The notes beneath the pieces were generated by a model. That model did not search any database, was not told where the DNA came from, and saw only the letters and a list, made by a program, of their open reading frames with translations. Shown here one piece after another: positions 1-11,200 of a stretch of DNA of 40,023 bases. Positions within the stretch are counted from its first letter, which is position 1, and every line of letters starts with the position of its first letter. A program made the translations under genes and the position numbers. Origin of the DNA: Phoronis australis (lineage: Eukaryota; Phoronida; Phoronidae); contig NMRA01000532.1 in assembly GCA_002633005.1 (NCBI GenBank), positions 188,170 to 228,192 on the forward strand, given 5' to 3'.

Positions 1-1804
1 TGTCATTCTCACAAAAGAAGCACAATACCACACTAGGTTTTCTCGCGGCGGCTGTCCTGGGTCTACGGAACGCGGTCCAGGTATCCCACGGAGCAGTAAA
101 ATATTGTTTTCATTATTTCTAAGAGAGCGTGCAATGATACAATGAAATGAGGAATTTTTTTGAAATTACATTTCGGCCAGAAAAGCATAAAATTTGAAAA
201 AGCACTCCTACATGTACATGTAAGTTAGACATTCGCAGAGAGTGCGTGAACCAAATATTTTAAAATAAGTTTCAGATGTCTCAAGTTCGTTTATTTATTA
301 CAGCATTTCAAAAATCACAATGAGGTTAATGCATTACATTCCCATTGCTTTCTTGTTATTCTCATGGAAAATCCCGACCTCATAATTACTTTTGTTCGCG
401 TTTCCAATTATTGGCAAATCTTCATTTTGGCTTACCTGACGGCATTGTTCCTTTTGTCCCAGTTTATTGTGAACCAGTCAAAAACTTTTTAAACTGGAAA
501 TTCAATCAGCCGTGTTTAATTAAGTTATTCGCTATACAATTGTATGAAGTTGAATACGTCTGGAAAATTCTAATCCCCGTTTGAAGGACGTCAATTGCTG
601 CCACAAATGATTTTCAGTTTGTGATTCGAGTTGAAAGCAAGGAGACTCATTGACAGCAAATTCACGAACAAATGTTATTCTACAGGAGAGTACTTATTCA
701 CAAGCACATGCGATTGTTATGATATATGTACATATGTACGAACTGGACAAGTTCTGAATAACACTTGGTTTACTAACACCGAAAAAAGGTAATAATAAAT
801 GAACATCTCTGCTGGGACAACAAATTAGCTAATATCAGAACTTGGTGGACAAATAGGTACAGGGGCCAGTGCGGTTTCATTGACCCCTCGGTTTATAAAT
901 AAGTAAGGCGTAGTGTGAATGAATAGACCGCCCACACAATCGTCGCGGTAGCTCTGTTTGCCTCTACAAGTACAGTAGTTGGTGGCAGCGTTGATTACCA
1001 TTGAGGAGTTTCACACAGCAACAAGCAGTTTGCTTTATTATTACAAATGGAAAGAGTCAGGAAGGTAGATTTGATATTTAACTGAACTAGACAATAAGTA
1101 TAGAAAATGAGGTTGGAGAATCCACTAAACAGTTGAGCGTTTCTGAGTAGTTCTTCAGGCTCTATGGATATGCTTGCGAGTGACCTAAAGTCCAAATATT
1201 AGACAAACACCTACAAATCCACACCATTTGAAATAAATTATAGTACTTGTTTTATGAAAATAAACTTTACAATTTAACTTCTAACTTAACCTCGATCTAC
1301 CATAGATTGGCCGGATTTAACCTGTCTTCTTGATAAACTTCACCGAAAACCTTAACAAAAGTACTAGACTCAGGTAAAAATATACGGCCACAACGAAACA
1401 GTTGTACCAGCAGTATGATCAAATTTGACTAAAATATCAAAAACGCTGCATTTCGCATTTTTTTACCTTTTATGGAAGTAAGCAAGACGCAAAGTGGCGT
1501 GTACGGTACGTTTTGCTCAAACGATATAAGTGACTATACCCTATGAGACGGTGCTTCTCCAGAAAAATAATTCGGGTTGAAAATACGTTAAGTAGTCCAT
1601 TTGCATAAGTTATAAAAAGGTTGAATATGAAATGTGTTGAGTTAAAATTACGCCATGGGCGATAAAAGTTACTTGTGAAATCGGTCTTAGAGCGGATTAC
1701 AGGTTCAGTCAGAATCCTGACAGTCGCAGTCAAAAGCTTTGCAGGCGGATTGAAATCCCGCTCGATAAGTAACGGAATTTTGTAAAATTATAGTACATAC
1801 TTTT

Positions 1805-2185
1805 CTCACATGACCTGGAATGTGTTACGACATAACTGGTTAATAACACTGATTACAGGGTTACGTACTGTAATTTTTTGATAATACAGGGGCGAATCAC
1901 AGAGTATTGCAAAGTAGATATCCATACGCCTTGCATTTTATCGTCTGCAAAACAGTAAAACAACCAAACGCGCCAACCAAACAGTGATGGAATTTCGAGA
2001 AGGTGACAAGGTTATGATATACAAATCGATTGTCGTAACTGTACGTACTCCCAGTTGGAAAGACATGCAAACAACTCCTAAAACTGACCCATGTTCGGCG
2101 GCAAATTCCATATCCACGTTCATTCAAACGGAGATGAGTCCCAGCTGTGCTCACGCGCGCGGGGAAGCCTTGCTGACTCTAGGAA
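1805..2185 (+). repeat. Interspersed repeat, copy 1
   Basis: From CTCACATGACCTGGAA to about GCCTTGCTGACT the sequence matches 8321-8722 with substitutions and indels. Shared words include AATTTTTTGATA, GGGCGAATCAC, GAGAAGGTGACAAGGTTATG and TTCATTCAAACGGAGA. Open frames in the two copies are not conserved as proteins, so it is treated as non-coding transposon sequence. Confidence 0.85.
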
Positions 2186-3650
2186 GCCTAGAAAATCACT
2201 TCTGTGGCTACGTTTTGGGGGCATGAAAATTTTGGTGTTTTTAAGATCATTAAGTGCTATACTTTTAGAATCTATAAAGTTAACAAGGTTTGACTTAAAC
2301 GTTTTCGAGAAATTTGATCTCAAAAATCTGACTTTGCAAAATTTGACACACAAAACCAATCTCCAAAAACCAACAACACTAGTAAAAACTGAATGATAAT
2401 TTGATTGGGGTTTGTTCATTTGAAGTTACTGGACAAGAAAAGTGATAAATATTCTGACATTAGGTCGAAAATTGTTAAAAAAGAGAAAAAGAAAAATTTT
2501 AGCCTCCTGTTGGCCAGAAAACTTACCACTATATTCTAAACTCCTACCAAAAGAACAACACTGTTAACCATTTGGAACATGATAAAGATTTAAAATCACA
2601 ACCTACTTATGAAAACACATACATTTTCAAGCTTTTGCAGTGAATTCACTGTCACCATTTTCATTAACTGTCATTATTAATTATCATTATCCACATTGCA
2701 GTTCACTGTCAACTGTCACAGGAGAACGATACACCGTGCAGTTTACGGTAGAACTAAAATTTCCTTTGATACTTCCTGTTTTAGACAGCACATAACTGGA
2801 AGAGTAAAAATTTTCCTGTTCTAAAAATTCTCAATTCAAGAATCTTCAAAATGTTAGGTTCTGAAATCTTCGCAACATTTGGATTTTCAAGATAATGAAT
2901 TACAGGACGGGCAATATTTTCATTTTTATATTTCTCAATTTCCAAACACTGCTCATGTTTCTACATAAAAGGATCTGAAAATACATGTAGGCTTGGAAGT
3001 TCATAAAAAGCAGTGCTGATCACTCACATGTAGATAAAAAACTACTGCCAGTACCTTTGAGATTAGGACGACTGATACTGCAAATTTATCAAGCAAAGTA
3101 ATTCTTTTTTCTCTGTCCTAAACTAAAGATTTTTACCATAAATGACATTTTTGAAATTAACAATAGGTAGATCTGTTTACAAGTGAATGTTTGGAACTGG
3201 AATAGGTTTTCAAGTTGTCTTTTTTGTGAAGTTCTCTGTGATGCACTTTGCCCATGTCATAACCCTGAGACTCGTGTAGGATTCTCAGTCTGTATCTGGT
3301 AAAGTTACGGGCCTTCATTTCAGTGAATGTAGGGAATACCGCCAATGTGCAATAAAATCATAAAGACACAACGGGTTCTATGCTTTTATTTCTGCTCATG
3401 TTCAAACGTGTATTCCTTCCAACTATAATCCGCACAATGGTGTACATGCACCTATTCAATTCATATCAGTTTTGTGCTACCCGTAAAAACTGTTGCAATT
3501 ATTCGGCTACGACCAAATTTCCCTAAACTCTCAAAAACGCGTTTTGTTTTCGCAACTTTCGGGTCTTTATCGGAGTACACACGACTCACACAATACTCGT
3601 GTACGGTACTTTCCTCTCAGATGGCATCAGTGACTTTTTCCTGCGAGTCG

Positions 3651-4098
3651 GTGCTCTTTCCAACAAGACGATTTGATTTGGAAATTTGTTAAAAGCTCCC
3701 TTTTGGGAAATGTTTTTACAATATGGTTAGATGTGACATGTATTGTGTAAGATTAGTCCCATGGCGGATCCGAATCCGGAATCCTTGCAATCGAAGTCAA
3801 ACGTTATATACAGCTGTAGGCGAATCTAAATCCCACTCGATCAACGGCATACTATTTTAAGCGTATTTATTTTGCAAAGTCACCCATCTTGATTTCAGCA
3901 AAGGTTTGAATAATTGGATTAAAATTACAATGGTATATCGGATTTCAATGTTTTATAGTTCTGGTTGAAATTAATGAGTACAAATGGTGTAGCCCATCCA
4001 ACTGCAGTCCCAGAAAGCGTTTTTGGACGTAAAAGTGACCCGCCTGCGTTTGAGTGATTAAATCGTGTTATCTCCCCTTAGTAAAGCAAGTTCAGGAC
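3651..4098 (+). repeat. 448-bp direct repeat, copy 1 (ends at N 4099)
   Basis: From GTGCTCTTTCCAACAAGA to GTAAAGCAAGTTCAGGAC the sequence recurs at 4201-4648 with few substitutions, offset exactly 550 bp. Copy 1 stops at the base before the N. A more distant relative of the same repeat is at about 1495-1760 (CGTGTACGGTAC ... GACGGTGCTT). Confidence 0.93.
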
Positions 4099-4200
4099 NA
4101 CGCTTGCCGACGTACTTGTTTACCGGCTTAACCACAATGCAACATTCTGACCCATTTCCAATATGGCGGCGTTGCAACTCCGCTATTGGTACAGGGGCCA

Positions 4201-4648
4201 GTGCTCTTTCCAACAAGATGATTTGATTTGGAAATTCGTTAAAAGCTCCCTTTTGGGAAATGTTTTTACAATATGGTTAGATGTGACATGTATTGTGTAA
4301 GATTAGTCCCATGGCGGATCCGAATCCGGAATCCTTGCAATCGAAGTCAAACGTTATATACAGCTGTAGGCGGATCTAAGTCCCACTCGATCAACGGCAT
4401 ACTATTTTAAGCGTATTTATTTTGCAAAGTCACCCTTCTTGATTTCAGCAAAGGTTTGAATAATTGGATTAATATTACAATGATATATCGGATTTCAATG
4501 TTTTATAGTTCTGGTTGAAATTAATGATTACAAAATGTGTAGCCCATCCAACTGCAATCCCAGAAAGCGTTTTTGGACGTAAAAGTGACGCGCCTGCGTT
4601 TGAGTGATTAAATCGTGTTATCTCCTCTTAGTAAAGCAAGTTCAGGAC
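4201..4648 (+). repeat. 448-bp direct repeat, copy 2
   Basis: Partner of 3651-4098. It is preceded by 101 unrelated bases (4100-4200) that end in GGTACAGGGGCCAGTG, a word also found at 856-871. It could be an allelic overlap at a gap or two copies of an interspersed repeat. Confidence 0.9.
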
Positions 4649-4679
4649 TTTCTGTATAGTTCAATACATACACACGTAG

Positions 4680-4842
4680 CAGGGGCGGATCCAAGATTTT
4701 GAGTTAGGAGTGCCAGGCCAGAGTATTAGCCAAGATTTTGCCTGTCAGACATTCGCAACTCCGAAGTGTCAAATACACCCTGTAGAATATGGGAGGATTT
4801 TGGGGGGCATGGTCCTCTTGGCTCAACTTGAATCCGCCACTG
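4680..4842 (+). mobile_element. hAT-like MITE
   Basis: Starts CAGGGGCGGATCCAAG and ends CTTGAATCCGCCACTG, imperfect terminal inverted repeats of the CAGGGGCGGATCC type known from hAT non-autonomous elements. The interior of 163 bp has no coding capacity. The flanking octamers (ACACGTAG and ACATAGCA) match only partly, so the target duplication is not convincing. Confidence 0.65.
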
Positions 4843-5150
4843 ACATAGCAAAAATCCGATCTAAGCAAGTTTGAAGGGAGAAGCCGTGCACCAAAACGTG
4901 AAATTTTACAAAAGATTCCAAAGATATTTTCTCTCTAAAAGCATGTAAATTTCTTTGGTATATCAGTTTTATGCTATCCGCTGGGACTTGCAATGATGCT
5001 CGTACGGTGCTTTATATTGAAAAACGAATCCGAAACTGTTTGCTGGTCACGAAACAACAGCGTGGCTAAGTTGATGAATTGAATGAATTCGATCAACTAA
5101 CACCGGCGCAATTGAATCGCTCACATTGTTGCAAAAGTTTTCTGTTACAG

Positions 5151-5290
5151 GCGGCTTTTACAGAAGCCTCACAAGCTTTGTTCGTCGCAACTAAAAGGCG
5201 GGCTTACTTCAAGAACATCACTATTCTTGTGCCGCGTGACTGGAGCAGGAATATCATTTGGCCCATTGCAACAACAGAAGAATTCAAGAG
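5151..5290 (+). CDS. CLCA exon 1 of those visible: N-terminal CLCA domain
   Basis: Follows a TCTGTTACAG acceptor and ends AAGAG|gtttgt, leaving two bases of a split codon. It encodes residues 1-46 of the visible protein, with TEASQALFVATKRRAYFKNI and ITILVPRDW. This matches the CLCA stretch in which a helix ending 'LFEAT..R.YFKNV' is followed by 'ILIP..W'. The exon starts in the middle of the domain, so at least one upstream coding exon must exist. The donor is weaker than the consensus. Confidence 0.85.
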
Positions 5291-8200
5291 GTTTGTACGG
5301 CAGATGGCACACTATGCACAGTGAGATCAAGGTTGAGGTCACAATAGAATAATGAAAATCATTCCAATTGATTGTATGGCCTCCGTTGAATCTCAGTCAG
5401 TCATCCACATTCAACCTCAAAAAAGGTGTGCATTACAGTGCGCTAGTATTACGGTAATGCCGGACTTATCGACAAGTCTGTGTACTAATCCAAATATCAA
5501 CAAAATTATGATGCAGAAACTGATGAGGTGCTATAAAATCCGATAAACAATATTTGTTTTGTTGAAAAGAGGAATGATTCACTTATTTATCAAACTATTT
5601 GTGCTTTATATTGGACACATCGGACTGATAATCTGTGCTTTGTTGCTCAAGAAGCCATCCCAGCCACTCCTTATTGTTAATTCTCTAGCTAGTTTAGCAA
5701 TCCCCGGGTAAAAAAGACAGCTCCACCTGCCGGCAATATTGTGAGTCCCATTGACTTTATCCTGGATCATAATTACTTCCCATTCAACAACCGTCACTAT
5801 TTACGAAGCTGGGGTATTCAGTTGCCGTGCTAACACCTGGGTAGAGTTCAGTAACGCCAGGACCTCGTTATAAAGCAAGACTTCGCGAGATTACGTGATA
5901 TATATTAAATGAGAACACGTGATTTTGGCTAGATTTTAGCGAGGTCCTGGCGTAGGTCCTAGCTACTGAACTCAACGCTGTTCATGGATTATCAAGAAGC
6001 CTTTTTTCCAAAGTTGCCTTCTCCAACCACTTTTTATCTCCAAAGAATCGAGGGCATTTTCCTAACTTGGGGTCATTTCGACGTTTCTCCGCATTAATTA
6101 AATATCCAGCAACTTTTCTCAGAACATTAAAATCATGAGTCTATAAAATTTTTTTGAGCACTATCTCGTTCACCTTGTCGTATCTTGTTAAGAACAGCAC
6201 ACGTAGATAAGAATATAAATTACATTCGAGAAGAAAGTGTAATTCTGTTTCCGCTTTCCCACTGTCACAACAGGGACAAATTCTCTTCTCTCTATCAAGT
6301 CCACTAAACCTTCTCTGAACAATCATCAAAGAATGCGCCGAGCATCTGAATCTTGCGAGGGCTACTCTGTGAAAACTATTTTCTAGACATATTATGTGTT
6401 TTTCTACTACAAAATTACATTTAACTGTTTTATAGACATCTAACTATTGAGAAAACGTAGTATCTCTCCAATCCTGTATGTCAATATCAAAGCATCATTG
6501 TTGAAATTTACTGATAAACGAGACAACATTGCCTACACCCTGTTGTATCCTAACAACTCCAAAACCATAAGGAAATAACAATCGTTAACCATTTAGAGCC
6601 ACTTATGTTGCTCAGCCGTTTCGTATTGCACATTATAGCACACACTAACATAACGATGGCTTGGCAATTTGATAATCTTTAACCAGTATTTAACAATTCT
6701 CAATAACAGATTACCTTCATTGTCACTCTACCAAGCTCTCCTCTCACTGCAGCGTTTGAGACATGCTGTCCAAGTCCCAACAAAAATTTACAAAATCTAT
6801 TTTGCACGATTTCAATGTCTTGTGCTGGATGAAATCCCCAAACCTCAGGAGCATACAACAAGATCGGTAATAATATTGTGTCAAACATTTTAAACCACAT
6901 TTGCACAGGAATGTATTTGTACTTATTAAACATTTGCTTTTTAGTACAAAAATAAATGTTATCTGTGGAGCCGATCAGCCTTTTCTGAGATATGATGTTC
7001 CGAAGTAAGCCAACAATTATTCTATGGCCTTACATAACCTTAACAAGTCTTGTAGGCGATGACTGCCAGCTTCAATTTGTAGATTTTTGAATCAGCCAGA
7101 GAATCTTAAGTACAAGTAAGCCTGAAATAATTATAATACGAACACTGCAGGTGGTGGTCAAGTTTTAAAACATCCATGGCCCACCATAGGTTGTACGTAG
7201 CGTATCGAGACCCTGGCGCCGTCCACGTTTCCGTCAAAGCTAGTGGTTTTTGAATGACGTCGCGACCGCACTAGCGGACATGTGTGGCTTTCCCGCCTTA
7301 CAAAATGTTAAACTGAACAGCTACATTCGTTACTTTTAAAACTGTTTCTTTTACTAGAGAAAACTTGTCACCTAACGCACACGCACGTACATTTAGGATG
7401 TGATCCGCCACGTGAACAGTCTGAGTGAAGTATTTTAATAATTTGCCGAAAAGAATGAAAGAAACTTAAAATTTCAAAGCGTATTTTTAAATATAACACG
7501 TACCTCGATTGGCGTAGATAAAGTAATAGCGGAATAATTTCTTGTGGGATATTACTTCATCTACGCCACGCTCGGTACGTTTTGTGTATATATGTGCTCT
7601 CTTCCAAAATGTAGTTATCATTTATTTTGAAAACTTCAGCGCCAATGTCATCATCGACAAACAAAACCCAGTAACTACGAACACCCCTTATGTGAACCAG
7701 ATACGTGGCTGTGGCCAGCCAGGGGAATACATGCATCTCACTCCAGATTACATCTTAAAGGATGCCGTAGCAACATACCATGGCCATTACTCTGCACCAT
7801 ACGGTCAGTATTTTACCGATATTTTATTAAAATTATGAATATCAATTCTTCGTCTTTGTCATACGTTTGTTGCTGCAGGTGTTTGTGGGTAGTCTGTTGC
7901 TGTTCTGTGGTTAACTCATCTTTTTACCGTGTCACACCTGAATCTAGTAGTAGTTGTCCGTCAATCCCGGAGGGTGTGCTGAACTGAAATCACACAGTGT
8001 AAAATGTGGATGTGTTGACATCTGATTTTTAGCATCGGGTCGTTCCTACCGTCTGATCTCACGACACGTGAATTTTCTTTTGTTTTCATGGGCATCTCTT
8101 TGGACATGGGACCTAAAAGTTGTAAATAAACAGTTTCAATGACATTGCCATCGACTTCACCTTGTAATTTCAGGAAGAACAATTGTGCACGAGTTCTGTC

Positions 8201-11200
8201 ATCTTCGATGGGGATGTTTTGACGAATATACTGTGAGGACAGAAGGATACCCATATTTCTATCGTGACTCTAACGGAAAAATCGAGGCAGTTAAGTGCTC
8301 AAAGGAGGTAAGCTTTTTTCTCACATGACCTGGAATTTTACGTCACGACTGGTTAATAACACCGAGTACGTAATTTTTTGATATTACATGGGCGAATCAC
8401 AAAGTAGTGCAAAGTAGAAATCCATACACCTTACATTTCATCGTCTGCAAAACACTAAAATAACCAAACGCGCGCCAACAAAACAATGCCGGAATTCCGA
8501 GAAGGTGACAAGGTTATGATTAACAAATCGAGTGTCGCAACGTACTCCCAGTCGGAAAGACATGCAAACAATTTCTTAAACGGACTGAAGTCTTCGGCTG
8601 CAAATTCCATATCGACGTTCATTCAAACGGAGACGAGCCCCAACTCAAGAATCGCCGCGAGACTGTCTATCTGTGCAGTCTCAAGATCAGTTCAGTGCTC
8701 GCGCACGGAAGCCTTGGTGACTGTTATTAATGAATATTTTTTTTAAGTTTTAATATTGCAATTTCGAAGACTATTTATTAGATTCTAACTTGCATACTTG
8801 CTACGAAAGCTGAATGCAATTTACGACTTTAAGTTTACAATAAAACTATAAACAAAAAGTAACTGGATTACTTTAAATTGCGCAAGTGCGTTTTTACAAA
8901 AGTTGCATCGTGTGGTTGAAAGTTTTAGACGCGTCGAGTATTTCGGCAAAAGCAATCGTTTTTACGGTTCATGCGAGAAAACAAATCCTACACTCGTCTC
9001 AGATTTATGACATGGTCAAAAGCTCTTGAAAATTTCGTCAAAATCCCTCTCCAAGCTTGGAGTTTCCAAGAGGTTTTGCCCGTGTCATAAAACTGAGACT
9101 CTTGTAGGATTCTCTATATAGTGACTGGTAAATGTGCAGATACTTAAACTGATCAAGCGTAAACGAAAGTTTAAGAGCTTTAATAATCTAGTTGTTCAAT
9201 AATCCATTGTAATCATGTTGTACATCCAAAGGCTTATTGACCCAAGGATCGATAGTTCAGCAACAAAATTCGATGTCGCAATCATAGTTCGAAAATTCTG
9301 TAGTCCCAAGAGTATATAGTCAGAGCGTTCCACGGTCTGTTCTAGAGAGCCTTCAGACTACAGAACATTCGGACCGCAAAACCTTTGGACTATAATATAA
9401 CGACTTCTACGTTGTCAGATCACCGATTGTTCAAACCTTTAAATCTTCAAACAACAGAACATTTTTTGTTTTGTATTTCCTAAAATTCGTTGAAATACAT
9501 GTAGTTCGAACAATACAACCTTTGGACTAATGGACTGTCAGACTATAGGCGCATAAGGGTCAAAATGTGCAGAAGAGCGTTACGGTGAAACAGTAGATTA
9601 GTGTAAGTCACAAAAATCTTTGAAACAACTATCTGTTTCACATATGATTAAACACATCAATCTTAATATCATTCTTTGTTGATCTTTTTTCTGTCAACAT
9701 TTCGTTTTCAAGGTATCAGATAAGCAGTTCAATTCGATAAGGACACTGGTAGATCAAGATTGCAAGCTCGATCAATCAGTTTTGCACAACGACGATTGCG
9801 TCTTTGTGCCAAAAAATCAGCAGAAGGCATTCTTTGAAATAGTTCGGACTAAGGAACCTTTGGACTAATGGACTGTCGTACTGTAGAGACGCACAAGCGT
9901 CAAAATGTGCGGAGGGGCGTTACAGTTACTGTAGATTTCAAAAATCTTTGAAACAACTAACTGTTTCACATATGACTAAAGACATCAATCTTTATACTAT
10001 TCTTTGTTGATCTTTTTTCTGTCAACAATTCGTTTTCAAGGTATCTGGTGTAATCCATGATCTGAAAAAGGGTCAGATAGTTAAAGAATGTAAGCTCGAT
10101 CAATCTGGTGTGTACATCGCCGACTGCGAATTTGCGCCGAAATATCAGCAGAAAGCAACATCCTCACTGATGTATTATCAAACACCAATCACGGTAAGAG
10201 CTTCATGTCTTTGCTGACTACGCCGCACTGGTAATAACAGAAGAAACAGCGAGGGCAACGGTCTGTGGTAAAATAGACTATTTTGCGAAGAAAAAACAAG
10301 TATAAACAGTTTCTGATATTAAGTATTCTTTCAAAAACTTTTACCAGGTAGTACACTTTTAAAGAGGCATGGAACGCCATAGTTGTCAAAAATATCTTTT
10401 AAACAATTGCTGACGAAACTATTATCTCAAAACGTTTAGTACAGAGTAATTTACTTTCCCCTATGAGGAAGTTTCCGGAAAACAAAAAATACGATTTTTG
10501 AAATACGTGAGAATAAAAAACTCTGTGACTACCACAGAGTTTCTAATCTCCCCCCCCCCACTTAAATGCTCGCATGCGCTCACAGTCATTTGAAGTCAAA
10601 CTTCATATTTTCCATATAAGGGAAATGTGCTACGTACTTATATTTGTCTTGCCATACCAAATACGGAGACGTGCTTTGCCTTGTGGGAGAAAAATTGATG
10701 AAGTGGCGAGCAGCTAAAAGATCAAAATTTAAAACTAAAAGGAAATGCTTTGGTATCAACAAAAATTAAAAACGTATACGAACGAATCCTTAAAATACCA
10801 AATGAGCAGGTTTAATTCTGTTTCAGTGGCAGAGAGCCTCATTCAATATTGAAATTTAGTCTGTTTATCGCGTTCCAGGCGTCTTTAACGAAGCCACCCT
10901 TTTCAACACAAACAGAATATAGTTTGAGTTTGTTGTTGTTGTTGTTATTATTGTTTATAATTGAATGGAAATTGCGGGTCACGCAAAAACCCACGAAATG
11001 TGCCGTTTTTTTCTCATTTTGATCAACCGGAAAAAATTGGTAATGTCGCTTGGGAACAGTACATAATGATAATATGTCAATTTGGCCTTCTGTCAAAAAG
11101 CGGGACATTTAGAATGTGTGGCGGGATGGCGGAAAAAATCAAAAAGCTCGCCAAGGGTGGGGCAAATGGAAAATACATTGTCCGCTGTCAGCAACACTAA

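Larger units (their letters stand above)
1..5150 (+). other. Region upstream of the first visible CLCA exon
   Basis: No coding exon was recognised here. Besides the repeats listed, 1-1490, 2190-3590 and 4850-5150 are AT-rich sequence without identifiable features. The missing CLCA 5' exon(s) should lie here, in the gap at 4099, or left of the window; no frame with a CLCA-like N-terminus (hydrophobic signal followed by NGY..I.VAI) was seen. Confidence 0.6.
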
